A DNA stretch of 64,000 bases from CAZKVJ01 sp964556225 (lineage in GTDB: Bacteria; Actinomycetota; Acidimicrobiia; Acidimicrobiales; Ilumatobacteraceae). Each line of letters begins with the position of its first letter. The first letter of the stretch is position 1. The notes under the pieces were generated by a model, which saw only the letters and a program-made list of their open reading frames with translations, was not told the DNA's origin and ran no database searches. The stretch spans positions 1 through 64,000 of the forward strand of contig CAZKVJ010000013.1 of assembly GCA_964556225.1 (NCBI GenBank), in the 5' to 3' direction. Positions 38,531-47,611 of the stretch are shown one piece after another. The position numbers and the translations under genes were made by a program.

Positions 38531-39388
38531 CTAGTGGTCGATCGCCGCCCGAGCGACGGCAGCCGCCCCGACGAGCGGCCCCAGCGGGCCGAGCCCGACC
38601 GGACGGATCCGGGCCCCGGCACTGAACGAGAGCCGGGCCCGCCGGTCGAGCTCTGCCTGCGCGGCGGCGAAGAACGGAGCGCCGAAGCCGAGCGCGACCG
38701 ATCCGCCCACCACCGCCAGCCGCAGGTCGCAGACGTTCGCCACCATCGACACCGCCCGGCCGACGAGCGTCCCCGTGCGCTCGACCACGGGCGCCGGTGT
38801 GCGCTGCGGCGGCTGGCCGGTCTCGGCCCGCAGCGCCCGACCGGACGCGTACGCCTCGAGGCAGCCTCGTCCGCCGCACGCGCACGGGCGGCCGTCGGGC
38901 TCGACCACGACGTGACCGACGTGGCCGGCGTTGCCGCGACGGCCCTTGAGCAGCCGGCCACCGGAGACGATGCCGCCACCGACCCCCGTCGACACCACCA
39001 TCGCGAGATAGTCGGTCTCCCCCACTGCCGCCCCGCACCAGCCCTCGGCCAGGGCCAGCGCCTTGGCGTCGTTGTCGATGTGCACCGGCAGGCCGGTGGT
39101 CTCCTCCAGCTCGGCGCGCAAGGCGAAGTCGCGCCACTCGGGGATGTGCAGCGGCGAGACCAGCTCACCGCCCGGGGCCATCGGTCCCCCGCACCCCACG
39201 CCGCAGGCGACCAGGTCGTGGCCCTCCGCCGCCGCCTGGACCCGCAGCACCAGCCGCCGCAGCGCGCCCCACACGTCGCGCTGCGGGGTGGACACCCGGT
39301 CGCGCACCACCACGGCGCCGTGCTCGTCGACCACCCCGGCGGCAAGCTTCGTGCCGCCGACGTCGACGGCAAGGTACCCCTGGCTCAT
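38531..39388 (-). CDS. ROK-family sugar kinase
   Basis: Predicted glucokinase-like or N-acetyl-sugar kinase of 285 residues. It has the ATP-binding YLAVDVGGTKLAAG, the catalytic-site region VHIDNDAKALALAE, the VSTGVGGGIVSGG loop and the ROK zinc motif CACGGRGCLEAYASG. Substrate cannot be told from sequence. The ATG at 39388 has gggag upstream. It heads a leftward group with the 83-residue protein, HNH and lipoate-ligase-like genes, and is divergent from moxR. A second ROK kinase is at 55490-56434. Confidence 0.9.
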   Translation of the reverse strand: MSQGYLAVDVGGTKLAAGVVDEHGAVVVRDRVSTPQRDVWGALRRLVLRVQAAAEGHDLVACGVGCGGPMAPGGELVSPLHIPEWRDFALRAELEETTGLPVHIDNDAKALALAEGWCGAAVGETDYLAMVVSTGVGGGIVSGGRLLKGRRGNAGHVGHVVVEPDGRPCACGGRGCLEAYASGRALRAETGQPPQRTPAPVVERTGTLVGRAVSMVANVCDLRLAVVGGSVALGFGAPFFAAAQAELDRRARLSFSAGARIRPVGLGPLGPLVGAAAVARAAIDH

Positions 39389-39510
39389 CGTCTCCCGCTC
39401 TCGGCCGCTCGGGCCGGCTCGCTCCCATCGCTGACGGGCCTCATGACCGGTGGACCGTACTCGGCGTCGCCGCTGCCGGCGCCCGACGACCGGACCTCCC
39501 GGAACCCGTC

Positions 39511-39516
39511 TAGCGT
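39511..39516 (+). promoter_or_regulatory. Candidate -10 for a leaderless moxR transcript
   Basis: Hexamer tagcgt ends 7 nt before the GTG at 39524, with no Shine-Dalgarno. The rest of the 126-bp divergent region to the ROK gene shows no further motif. Confidence 0.45.
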
Positions 39517-39523
39517 GACGGCC

Positions 39524-40510
39524 GTGACGGTGACCGCATCCTCCGAGTCCGCCGCCGAACGAGCGGCCACCGACCGCTTCGCCCACCAGGTCCGGGCGAT
39601 CGTCGACAACGTCGAACGGGTCGTCCGCGGCAAGAACGAGGCCGTCGAGCTGGCGGTGGTGTGCCTGCTCGCCGACGGCCACCTGCTCATCGAGGACGTC
39701 CCCGGCGTCGGCAAGACCAGCCTGGCCAAGGCGCTCGCCGCCTCGATCGACTGCACCTGGCGGCGTGTCCAGTTCACCCCCGACCTGCTGCCCGCCGACC
39801 TGATCGGTGTCAGCGTGTGGAAGAAGGCCACCGACAGCTTCGAGTTCCAGCCAGGCCCGATCTTCGCAAACGTCGTCCTGGCCGACGAGATCAACCGCGC
39901 CTCACCGAAGACCCAGTCCGCCCTGCTCGAGGCGATGGAGGAACGCCAGGTCAGCGCCGACGGTCGCACCTATGCGCTGCGGGCGCCGTTCATGGTGATC
40001 GCCACCCAGAACCCGGTCGAGCAGGAGGGCACCTACCGGCTCCCCGAGAGCCAGCTCGACCGGTTCCTCATGCGCCTGGCACTGGGGTACCCCGACCGGA
40101 TGGCCGAGCTCGACATCCTCGACCAGCCGAGCTCGCACGACCTCCTCGAGGGCATCTCGCCGGTGGTCGCCGGCACCGACGTGCTCGAGATGATCGATCT
40201 GGTCCGCCGCGTCCACCTCGCACCGGCGCTCCGCGGCTACCTCGTCGACCTCTCCGAGGCCAGCCGAACCCACCGGGCGGTCGCCCTTGGGCTGTCCCCC
40301 CGGGCCACGGTGCAGCTCGCCCGAGCCACTCGCGCCCTCGCCGCCGCACGAGGTCGCGACTACGCGACCCCCGACGACGTCAAGACGCTGGCCCGCCCAG
40401 TGCTCGCCCACCGGCTGGTGCTGCGGGCCGACGCCGCCGGTCGAGGCACCAGCCACGAGGACCTCATCGACGAGCTGCTCGCCACGGTGCGGGTGCCCAC
40501 GGGGCGGTAG
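39524..40510 (+). CDS. MoxR-family AAA+ ATPase
   Basis: Chaperone-like ATPase, 328 residues. It has Walker A IEDVPGVGKTSLAKAL, Walker B VVLADEINRASPKTQSALLEAMEE and the sensor segment FMVIATQNPVEQEGTYRLPESQLDRFLMR. MoxR proteins are typically encoded with DUF58 and transglutaminase proteins and are thought to help assemble or activate partner complexes. GTG at 39524 is chosen from its spacing to the tagcgt hexamer; 39515 and 39530 are in-frame alternatives. First gene of a three-gene operon. Confidence 0.93.
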   Translation: MTVTASSESAAERAATDRFAHQVRAIVDNVERVVRGKNEAVELAVVCLLADGHLLIEDVPGVGKTSLAKALAASIDCTWRRVQFTPDLLPADLIGVSVWKKATDSFEFQPGPIFANVVLADEINRASPKTQSALLEAMEERQVSADGRTYALRAPFMVIATQNPVEQEGTYRLPESQLDRFLMRLALGYPDRMAELDILDQPSSHDLLEGISPVVAGTDVLEMIDLVRRVHLAPALRGYLVDLSEASRTHRAVALGLSPRATVQLARATRALAAARGRDYATPDDVKTLARPVLAHRLVLRADAAGRGTSHEDLIDELLATVRVPTGR

Positions 40511-40516
40511 CGGACC

Positions 40517-41749
40517 ATGCCGACCCGGTCCGGCTGGGCGGCGCTCGTCGCAGCGGCGGCGATCATCGGCACCGGGCGCATGTTCGGTGTCCTCGAGCTC
40601 TACGTCCTGGGCGTCGGCATCGCGCTCTTGGTGGTGCTGGCCTGGGCGCGGGTCCGGCTCGTGCCGGTGCGCCTGCACGTCGAGCGCCAGGTGGTGCCGT
40701 CGGAGGTGCACGCCGGCACGCCCGCCGATGTGCAGCTGGTCGTGCGAGCAGAGCGCCGCACCCCCGAGCTCGACCTGTGGGAACCGGTCGACACCCTCGG
40801 TGGTGCGTCGATGCGAGCGGCGTCGCTCCCCGCTCACGAGCAGCTGGTGACGACCTATCGCATCCCGACCGCCCGGCGAGGCCGGGTGAGCGTCGGGCCG
40901 CTCCAGGCGACGGTCACCGACCCGTTCGGGCTGGCTCGCCGCCGCCTCGACACGGCCCCGACCACAGAGATCCTGGTGCTCCCCCACGTCGACCCGGTGC
41001 CCGTGCCGGTGATCGGCAGCACCGGACCCCTCGGCACGACGCTCACCCGCTGGGTCCTGTCTCGGGCCAGCGGCAGCGAGTTCCACGCCCAGCGGGCCTA
41101 CGTGCCCGGCGACGACCTGCGCCGGGTCAACTGGCGGGCGTCCGCGCGCGCCGACGACCTCGTCGTCGTGGAGACCGCCCACGAGGCCGATGTGCGCCTG
41201 CACGTCCTGCTCGACCGGAGCGAGGCGAGTCACCCCGACGCCGCCTCGTTCGAGCGAGCCGTGTCGGCGGTGGCCAGCCTGCTCGTCGCCGCCACCGGCG
41301 CCGAGGTGCCGACCGAGCTCAGCGCCCCGCCCACCACGGCGCTCCACTCCGGTCACCGCGAGCTGCCGCTCACGCTGTCGGAGCTTGCCACGCTCGAGGT
41401 CAGCCGGTCCGCCGAGGCCGCGATCCTGCGCCACGAGGCCGATGCCGTGTCGGTCGACGTGGTCGTGACCGGCCAGGTCGACGCCGCCGCCCTCGAGCGG
41501 TATCGCACCGCCACCGCTGGTGCGGCGGCCAGGGTCCTGGTGTGCTGCGGAGCCCTTCCGTCGGTGCGTCTCGGCGACTGGCTGGTGGTCGACGCCAGCG
41601 CCGATGGGTCGTTCGCGCCCGCGTGGTCGGCCCTGGTCGGCACGGTGCCGTACCGCAACCGGCGCCGGCCCCGCCCGCGCTGGAACCCCGACCGCTCCCC
41701 CAGCCTGCTCGGTGCCGGCCCGGCCGACACCCGGGGCGGGTCACGGTGA
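40517..41749 (+). CDS. DUF58 domain protein
   Basis: A 410-residue protein with two N-terminal membrane helices (near residues 7-20 and 25-42), a beta-rich middle and the DUF58 hallmark FHAQRAYVPGDDLRRVNWRASARADDLVVVE, followed by a von Willebrand A-like fold (LHVLLDRSEAS). This family is the usual partner of MoxR ATPases; the molecular function is not established. ATG at 40517, 6 nt after the moxR stop. Its stop overlaps the next start (GTGA). Confidence 0.9.
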   Translation: MPTRSGWAALVAAAAIIGTGRMFGVLELYVLGVGIALLVVLAWARVRLVPVRLHVERQVVPSEVHAGTPADVQLVVRAERRTPELDLWEPVDTLGGASMRAASLPAHEQLVTTYRIPTARRGRVSVGPLQATVTDPFGLARRRLDTAPTTEILVLPHVDPVPVPVIGSTGPLGTTLTRWVLSRASGSEFHAQRAYVPGDDLRRVNWRASARADDLVVVETAHEADVRLHVLLDRSEASHPDAASFERAVSAVASLLVAATGAEVPTELSAPPTTALHSGHRELPLTLSELATLEVSRSAEAAILRHEADAVSVDVVVTGQVDAAALERYRTATAGAAARVLVCCGALPSVRLGDWLVVDASADGSFAPAWSALVGTVPYRNRRRPRPRWNPDRSPSLLGAGPADTRGGSR

Positions 41750-43989
41750 GCGGTCACCGCGAGACCCCCGCGGTCCAGCGGGCCCTGGTCACCATGCCGG
41801 CCACCGTCGCACTGACCGTCGTCACCGCCGTGACCGCCCACAGCTTCGGGCGCGTCTTCGCCGGTGGCGACCTCGTGCGGCAGCTGGTCGTCCTCGCGAT
41901 CATGGTGCACGCCGCCGCATTCGGGCTCCGCGCCACGCGGCTGACCGCCTGGGCCGCCGTCCCGCTCACGTACGGGCTGGTGCTCGTGCTCGTGGCCCGG
42001 TCCCACCACCCCGACACGCTCACCGCCGGATGGGTGCCTTCGACCGCCACCATCCGCGCCATCGGCGCCGACCTCGAGGTCGTGTGGCGCGAGTTCCCCA
42101 CCGCACTGGTCCCCGTCCCCGACAGCGGACCGTTCGCGATGCTGGCGGCGCTCAGCGTCGGGGTCGTGGCGGCCACCGCCGACCTGTTCGGGTTCCGAGC
42201 CGAGGGCCGGGTCGAAGCGCTGATGCCTGCCACCGTCGTCTTCGTCGCGCTGGCCGGGGTCACGGCACGCGACAGCCGCATCGGGCTGGCCGCGGTGTGG
42301 CTGTTCTGCGCCTTCGTGGCACTGGCCCTGCTGCGTGCCGTCCACGGCGAGCGCACGACGACGGTCGTGGGCCCGGCCGGGCAGCGCACCTGGGTGTCGC
42401 GCTTCGGGCTGGCCGCCGGCATGGCGGGGGTGGCGACGGTCGCCGCCCTCACGGTGGCGCCTCGGATGCCCGGCGCCGGCGACGACGCGCTGGTCGACGC
42501 CCGACGCGAGGGCAACGAGGTGACGGAGGTGGTGAGCCCGCTCGTCGACATCCGCAGCCGGCTCGTCGAGCGGTCGAGCCGCGTCCTGTTCCACGTCTCG
42601 GCCACCGCACCTGCGTACTGGCGTCTCACCTCACTCGCCCGGTTCAACGGCACGACGTGGGGGCTCGTCGACGACGACCTCGACGACACCGTCGCGCCGC
42701 TCGCCTCGGCCGCGGGCACCACGGTGAGCCAGACGTTCGAGATCGACGCCCTCGGCGGACCACTGGCCCCGGCCGCGTTCTCGCCGACCGAGGTGAGCGG
42801 TGGGGACCTCGCCTACGTCGCCGACACCGCGACCCTGGTCGCCACCGGCGACGGGCTCTCCAACGGCTTGCGCTACGCCGTCACCTCGGTCGTGCCCGCC
42901 CCGACCCCGGAGCTGCTCGCCACGGCGAGCTCGACGTCACCGCCGGACCCCGTCTACCTCGAGCTGCCCGACGACTTCCCGAACGAGCTCCGGACGCTGG
43001 CGGCCGAGATCACCGCCGGATCGACCGGCCCCTATGCCCAGGCCCTGGCGTTGCAGACCTACTTCCGAGCGTTCGACTACACGATCGACACCCCGCCGGG
43101 CCACAGCGACGACGCCATGGTCGCGTTCATCGAGCGGCGCAGCGGGTATTGCGAGCAGTTCGCCGGGACGTTCGCGGCGTTCGCCCGGGCCATCGGGCTA
43201 CCCGCTCGGGTCGCCGTCGGCTTCACGCCCGGCGGGACGGACCTCTCGGGTCGCTACGAGGTGAAGGGGCGCAACGCCCACGCCTGGCCAGAGGTCTGGT
43301 TCGACGGCATCGGCTGGCTGTCGTTCGAGCCGACCCCCGGCCGGGGCCAGCCCGGTGCCGACGTCTACACGAACGTCCCGCCTGCCCAGGCACCGAGCGG
43401 CACGGACGGCGACGGCGCGGACACCGGCACCACCCCGTCCACGGTGGCGCGGGCCCCGGGGATGCCCACGATCCCTCCCGGTGAGCTCGGGCCCACGGGT
43501 GAGCCCGCCGCGGTTCCCGACGGTGCTGGCGCGCCACGGATCACGCCCGCGGGTGGCGACGGCTCGTCGGTGGCCCTCTGGGTCATGGGCATCCTCGGCC
43601 TGGTCGGCACGTGGGCGCTCGCGATGCCACCGCTCGTGCAGTGGGTGGTCCGCCGCCGGCGGCGCCAGCCCGCCGAGCGGGTGGTCGGCGCGTGGAGCGC
43701 CGCTGCGACGGCCTTGGGCCTCGTCGGCGCCGCCTGCCGGCCGAGCGACACACCGATCGAGCACGCCAACCGCGCGGCTCGACTCACCGGGTTCGACCCG
43801 GTCACGCTGCGCGAGCTGGCGGTGGGAGCGACGGCGGCGGTGTACTCCCCCCGAGCCGTCGACAGCTCGACGGCGTCGCGCTGCGAGCGCCTGCGACGCT
43901 ACGTGGTGACGAACGCACGCGAGTTCACGCCATGGAGCTCGCGCGTCCGGGCCCGTCTCGACCCCCGGATGGCCGCCCGCTTGGCCTGA
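41746..43989 (+). CDS. Membrane-bound transglutaminase-like protein (TgpA-like)
   Basis: A 747-residue protein with several N-terminal membrane helices, a large extracytoplasmic domain containing a transglutaminase core, and a further membrane helix (VALWVMGILGLVGTWALAM) before a cytoplasmic tail. The catalytic Cys469 is in RSGYCEQFAGTFAAFARAIGLPARVAVGF and the His512 in GRNAHAWPEVWF. A Pro/Thr/Gly-rich linker joins the core to the last helix. With MoxR and DUF58 it forms a widespread envelope-associated operon of unclear role. GTG start overlaps the DUF58 stop. Confidence 0.9.
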   Translation: MSGHRETPAVQRALVTMPATVALTVVTAVTAHSFGRVFAGGDLVRQLVVLAIMVHAAAFGLRATRLTAWAAVPLTYGLVLVLVARSHHPDTLTAGWVPSTATIRAIGADLEVVWREFPTALVPVPDSGPFAMLAALSVGVVAATADLFGFRAEGRVEALMPATVVFVALAGVTARDSRIGLAAVWLFCAFVALALLRAVHGERTTTVVGPAGQRTWVSRFGLAAGMAGVATVAALTVAPRMPGAGDDALVDARREGNEVTEVVSPLVDIRSRLVERSSRVLFHVSATAPAYWRLTSLARFNGTTWGLVDDDLDDTVAPLASAAGTTVSQTFEIDALGGPLAPAAFSPTEVSGGDLAYVADTATLVATGDGLSNGLRYAVTSVVPAPTPELLATASSTSPPDPVYLELPDDFPNELRTLAAEITAGSTGPYAQALALQTYFRAFDYTIDTPPGHSDDAMVAFIERRSGYCEQFAGTFAAFARAIGLPARVAVGFTPGGTDLSGRYEVKGRNAHAWPEVWFDGIGWLSFEPTPGRGQPGADVYTNVPPAQAPSGTDGDGADTGTTPSTVARAPGMPTIPPGELGPTGEPAAVPDGAGAPRITPAGGDGSSVALWVMGILGLVGTWALAMPPLVQWVVRRRRRQPAERVVGAWSAAATALGLVGAACRPSDTPIEHANRAARLTGFDPVTLRELAVGATAAVYSPRAVDSSTASRCERLRRYVVTNAREFTPWSSRVRARLDPRMAARLA

Positions 43990-44004
43990 GACGACGTGAC
44001 CGGC

Positions 44005-44373
44005 TCAGGCGGCCGGGCCGTCAGGGCCCTTGCCCCGCCGGTTGCGCAGGTGCTGGGTGCCCAGGCGCCCGCCCTTGAACGCCCCGGCGACGTCCTGCAG
44101 GCCGGCACGCCCCATGGCCCGCACCTGCCGCTCGACGACGACGGCCGAGGCCAGCATCACCACGAACCCGACGAACGCCAGCACGAAGTGCACCTGCAGG
44201 GCGGCGATGAGCAGTGCCAGCCCGCCGACGATGCCGAGCGCCGCCCAGCGCAGCGTCTTGGCCGAGTGCCGGTACAGGCCCGATGAGGAGACGGCCTGCG
44301 CGAACTTCGGGTCGGCCTGCAGCTGCTCCTCGATCTCTCGAAGGATCCGCTTTTCGTCTTCGGAGAGCGGCAT
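44005..44373 (-). CDS. DUF3040 small membrane protein
   Basis: A 122-residue actinobacterial family protein. MPLSEDEKRILREIEEQLQADPKFA is the diagnostic N-terminus, followed by two adjacent membrane helices (ALGIVGGLALLIAALQVHFVLAFVGFVVMLASAVVV) and a basic tail. Function unknown; often near dcw genes in other actinobacteria. The ATG at 44373 has agaggagc upstream. It is convergent with the transglutaminase gene, with stops 15 nt apart. Confidence 0.9.
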   Translation of the reverse strand: MPLSEDEKRILREIEEQLQADPKFAQAVSSSGLYRHSAKTLRWAALGIVGGLALLIAALQVHFVLAFVGFVVMLASAVVVERQVRAMGRAGLQDVAGAFKGGRLGTQHLRNRRGKGPDGPAA

Positions 44374-44481
44374 CGGCTGGCTCCTCTGGCTGGCTCCGTG
44401 ATCGCGGCCCCCGCCGCCTCCTGGAGGGGTGTCCCCATTGTCACACGTCTCGGCGGGGGAGACAACGCGAGTGGCCAGGTC

Positions 44482-45705
44482 TCATGCCCGCTCGTCCGTC
44501 ACGGCGCTGGCCGGACCGATCGCTCGCCCGCCGAAACGTCGCCGGATGGCGTCGAGCGCTTCGGACGCCCCCGTCCACGCCGCTTCGACGCCGTGCGCGT
44601 CGCCGGCGGTGCCGAACAGGTCGTCAAAGGACAGCTGCTCGGCCGGCTCCCCCAGCTGCGACCCGCTGATGCCGAGCAGGCGGACGCCCGGCGTGGGGTC
44701 GACGCTCGCCGCCAGCGGCTCGATCGCCCGCAGGATCCCGGGGCCGGTGCACAGCGGTGCGACCACCGTCGTGGAGCGGGTGACGGTGGTGAACCCGGAG
44801 AAGCGGACCTTCAGCGTCAGCGTCCGCGCCCCCACACCGTGACGTCGCAGACGCCCTGCCACGGCGTCAGCCATTCGCACCAGCTCGGCGTGCACCTCCT
44901 CGGGCGTGTGCAGGTCGGCGGCGAACGTCTCCTCGTGGCCGATCGACTTCACGGCTCGGTCCGGCTCGACGGGGCGGTCGTCGATGCCGCGCGACAGCGC
45001 CGCCAGGTGGCGCCCGTGCGCGTGGCCGAGCACGCCCACCAACGCCCGCTCGTCGAGTTGGGCGAGGTCGCCGACGGTGCGAACCCCCAGGCGCTGGAGC
45101 CGCTCCAGGGTCGCCGGGCCGACGCCCCACAGCGCCTGCACCGGCAGAGGGTGCAGGAACGCCAGCTCCTCGCCGGGGCGGACCTCCACCACCCCGGCGC
45201 CGGGGCTGATGCCGCGAACGTCCGCCCGGGGCTTGGCCGCCTCGGAGGCGAGCTTGGCGAGGAGCTTGTTCGGCGCCACTCCGACGCTGCACGCGAGCCC
45301 CAGCTCGGCAGCGATGCGGGACCGCACCGCGTGAGCGATGTCGACACCGGTGCCGAGCAAGCGCCGGGCACCGGTGACGTCGAGGAACGCCTCGTCGAGT
45401 GAGATCCCCTCGACGAGCGGGGTGAACGAGCGGAACACCTCGAACACGGCGGCGCTCACCTCGCCGTAGTGGGCGTGATCGGGCGGGAGGAACACCGCGC
45501 CGGGACAGCGCCGCTGGGCCACCACCGAGGACATGGCGCTGTGGACGCCCGAGCGCCGCGCCTCGTACGACGCAGCGGCCACGACCCCACGGCTGCCCGG
45601 GCTGCCGACCACCACCGGCCGTCCCCGCAGCTCGGGCCGGCGCAGCAGCTCGACCGCCACGTAGAACGCGTCCATGTCCACGTGGAGGATCGTGCGGGTC
45701 GTCAT
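44482..45705 (-). CDS. dinB: DNA polymerase IV (Y-family)
   Basis: Translesion DNA polymerase, 407 residues. It has ILHVDMDAFYVAVE with the first metal Asp, SYEARRSGVHSAM, the catalytic SLDEAFLDVT, the VGVAPNKLLAKLASEAAKP block and a helix-hairpin-helix region. The C-terminal little finger contains VGARTLTLKVRFSGFTTVTRS. No clear C-terminal beta-clamp motif of QLxLF type; EQLSFDDLF near residue 370 is a reasonable candidate. It follows the mannosyltransferase gene by 13 nt, so it is not under an obvious SOS box here. Confidence 0.95.
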   Translation of the reverse strand: MTTRTILHVDMDAFYVAVELLRRPELRGRPVVVGSPGSRGVVAAASYEARRSGVHSAMSSVVAQRRCPGAVFLPPDHAHYGEVSAAVFEVFRSFTPLVEGISLDEAFLDVTGARRLLGTGVDIAHAVRSRIAAELGLACSVGVAPNKLLAKLASEAAKPRADVRGISPGAGVVEVRPGEELAFLHPLPVQALWGVGPATLERLQRLGVRTVGDLAQLDERALVGVLGHAHGRHLAALSRGIDDRPVEPDRAVKSIGHEETFAADLHTPEEVHAELVRMADAVAGRLRRHGVGARTLTLKVRFSGFTTVTRSTTVVAPLCTGPGILRAIEPLAASVDPTPGVRLLGISGSQLGEPAEQLSFDDLFGTAGDAHGVEAAWTGASEALDAIRRRFGGRAIGPASAVTDERA

Positions 45706-45718
45706 GGCGCTGCCCGTG

Positions 45719-46489
45719 CTACTGCCGGCGGTGCCGGCGGTGCCGGCCGCGCCGGCGCGAGCGGTCGGCCAGGTCGCCCCACGCCAGCCGGTTCACCATC
45801 CAGAAGGCCTCGTTGATGATGTGGTGGGACAGCTTCGACTCGCCGTGGCGCCGGTCGCGGAACGTGATGGGGATCTCGACGACCTTCGCCCCGCTCCGCA
45901 CGAGCCGGTGCGTCATCTCCACCTGGAACCCGTAGCCCTCGGCCAGAACCTGCTCGAACCCCATCCGCTCGAGCGTGGTGGCGCGGTACGCCCGGAACCC
46001 GGAGGTGGCGTCGTTCACGGCCAGGCCGAGCAGTCCGGCGGCGTAGCGGTTCCCCCACCTGGACAGCCACCGTCGCAGCGGCGGCCAGTCGACGATCTCC
46101 CCGCCGGGGACGTACCGGCTGCCGAGGGCGGCGTCGGCGCCGTGCTCGACGGCCGCGACGAGCGGGTCGAGGTCGGCGGGGTCGTGGGAGAGGTCGGCAT
46201 CCATCTGCACGCAGATGGTCGCACCGGCGGCGATGGCGTGCGCGAACCCCTCTCGGTACGCCGACCCCAGCCCGTGCTTCCCAGCGCGGCGGAGGATGTC
46301 GATCTGGCCGAGCTCGGCACCGATCCGTTCGGCGAGCACCGCGGTGCCGTCCGGGCTGTCGTCGTCGACCACCAGGACGCGCGCCGCCGGCATCGCCGTC
46401 CGCACGGCGCGCAGCAGGACCTCGATGTTGTCGACCTCGTCATAGGTCGGCACCACCACGGTCACGCGGGAGGTCTCGGGTTCCGGCAC
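45719..46489 (-). CDS. Polyprenol monophosphomannose synthase-like GT2 glycosyltransferase
   Basis: Predicted to transfer mannose from GDP-mannose to polyprenyl phosphate, donor for envelope mannosylation. The 256-residue protein has VVPTYDEVDNIEVLL, VDDDSPDGTA, the metal-binding MDADLSHDP and the DPM-type TSGFRAYRATTLE and EIPITFRDRRHGESKLS motifs. It lacks the C-terminal membrane anchor and ends in a basic tail. GTG at 46489 is chosen because a taggct hexamer lies 8 nt upstream; a longer start would overlap the divergent gene. Confidence 0.88.
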   Translation of the reverse strand: MPEPETSRVTVVVPTYDEVDNIEVLLRAVRTAMPAARVLVVDDDSPDGTAVLAERIGAELGQIDILRRAGKHGLGSAYREGFAHAIAAGATICVQMDADLSHDPADLDPLVAAVEHGADAALGSRYVPGGEIVDWPPLRRWLSRWGNRYAAGLLGLAVNDATSGFRAYRATTLERMGFEQVLAEGYGFQVEMTHRLVRSGAKVVEIPITFRDRRHGESKLSHHIINEAFWMVNRLAWGDLADRSRRRGRHRRHRRQ

Positions 46490-46497
46490 GGCTGCCG

Positions 46498-46507
46498 AGC
46501 CTACGAT
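46498..46507. promoter_or_regulatory. Overlapping divergent -10 elements
   Basis: Minus-strand taggct (46503-46498) lies 8 nt before the mannosyltransferase GTG, and plus-strand tacgat (46502-46507) lies 7 nt before the ATG at 46515. The two hexamers share two bases, so both promoters cannot be occupied at once. Confidence 0.5.
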
Positions 46508-46514
46508 GACCCCG

Positions 46515-46784
46515 ATGACCACGCCCGATCACGAGCGCCCGCTGTCCGCGCTGCCCTCCCCCACCGCTCGGGCGCTGGCGTTCCTCGCCATCCTGCTCGG
46601 CGGCCTCGCCGGCGGCCTGATCGGCTACGCACTCGTCGACCTCCAGTGCTCGGGTGACTGTGGGCTCTGGCTCGGAGTCGGGGTGCTGGTCGGTGCCACT
46701 GCCGCGGCAGCCGGCATGGCCGTCGTGTCCGTGCTGGTGCTGCGGGCCGTCGGCGAGTGGCACGAGATCCAGGATCGACCATGA
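46515..46784 (+). CDS. Small two-helix membrane protein
   Basis: An 89-residue hypothetical protein with two hydrophobic segments (ALAFLAILLGGLAGGLIGYALV and LWLGVGVLVGATAAAAGMAVVSVLVL) separated by a short CSGDC loop. Function unknown. The second ATG at 46515 is preferred over 46506, since 46506 lies inside the candidate -10. Its stop overlaps the start of the inositol monophosphatase gene (ATGA), so the two are coupled. Confidence 0.72.
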   Translation: MTTPDHERPLSALPSPTARALAFLAILLGGLAGGLIGYALVDLQCSGDCGLWLGVGVLVGATAAAAGMAVVSVLVLRAVGEWHEIQDRP

Positions 46785-47572
46785 GCGAGCTGGCCCGAGC
46801 GGCCGAGCTGGCCACCCTCGCCGGACGGATCGCCGTGGAAGCCGGGCAGATGGTGCTCGCCGGCCGGCGCGCGGGCATCGCCGACGTCGACACCAAGTCC
46901 ACCGCCACGGACATGGTCACCGAGTTCGACCGGGCCGCCGAAGCGCTGCTCGTGCAGCGCCTGCGCGCCGCCCGACCGGACGACGGCCTGGTCGGCGAGG
47001 AGGGCACCGACCGCGAGGGGACCAGCGGCATCCGCTGGCTGCTCGACCCGATCGACGGCACGACGAACTTCTTGTACGGCCTCCCCGGGTTCGCGGTGTC
47101 GGTGGCGGCGGCCGACAGCTCCGGCGTGCTGGTGGGCGCCGTGTACCTCCCCGACCTCGACGAGCTGTTCCGGGCGCACCGAGGGGGTGGGGCCACCCTC
47201 GGCGAGCACCCGATCCGCTGTGGGACGAACGACCAGCTGGCCACCGCGCTCGTCGGGACGGGCTTCAGCTATCGGCCCGAATGGCGGGTCCGGCAGGCCG
47301 GACGGGTGGCCCGCATGATCGGCCAGGTGCGTGACATCCGCCGCTTCGGCGCCGCCGCAGCCGACCTCTGCTACGTGGCCTGCGGGCGCCTCGACGCCTA
47401 CTTCGAGGAGCACCTGAACCCTTGGGACCTGGCCGCCGGGGAGCTCATCGCCCGGGAGGCGGGCTGCCGCAGCGGCGACTTCTCGGGTGGGCCACCTCGG
47501 CCCGAGCAGGTGCTGGTCGCTCCGCCACAGCTCTTCGAGCCGCTGCGCGAGCTGATCAACCAGGCCAGCTGA
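46781..47572 (+). CDS. Inositol monophosphatase-family phosphatase
   Basis: Mg-dependent, Li-sensitive phosphatase family; in actinobacteria members act on inositol phosphate, histidinol phosphate or sulfonucleotides. The 263-residue protein has VGEEGTDREG, the diagnostic DPIDGTTNFLYGLPGFAVSVA and the C-terminal NPWDLAAGELIAREAG. Inositol-phosphate use would fit a mycothiol-making organism, but sequence alone does not decide. Coupled to the small membrane protein upstream. Confidence 0.9.
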   Translation: MSELARAAELATLAGRIAVEAGQMVLAGRRAGIADVDTKSTATDMVTEFDRAAEALLVQRLRAARPDDGLVGEEGTDREGTSGIRWLLDPIDGTTNFLYGLPGFAVSVAAADSSGVLVGAVYLPDLDELFRAHRGGGATLGEHPIRCGTNDQLATALVGTGFSYRPEWRVRQAGRVARMIGQVRDIRRFGAAAADLCYVACGRLDAYFEEHLNPWDLAAGELIAREAGCRSGDFSGGPPRPEQVLVAPPQLFEPLRELINQAS

Positions 47573-47611
47573 GCGTCGCAAACCCCCGCCGGTGCGGCAT
47601 CATTGTCACCC

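Noticed and set aside
39661..43500. Long alternative plus-strand frames across moxR, DUF58 and the transglutaminase gene
   Set aside because: Arg/Pro-rich out-of-frame translations of well-supported genes.
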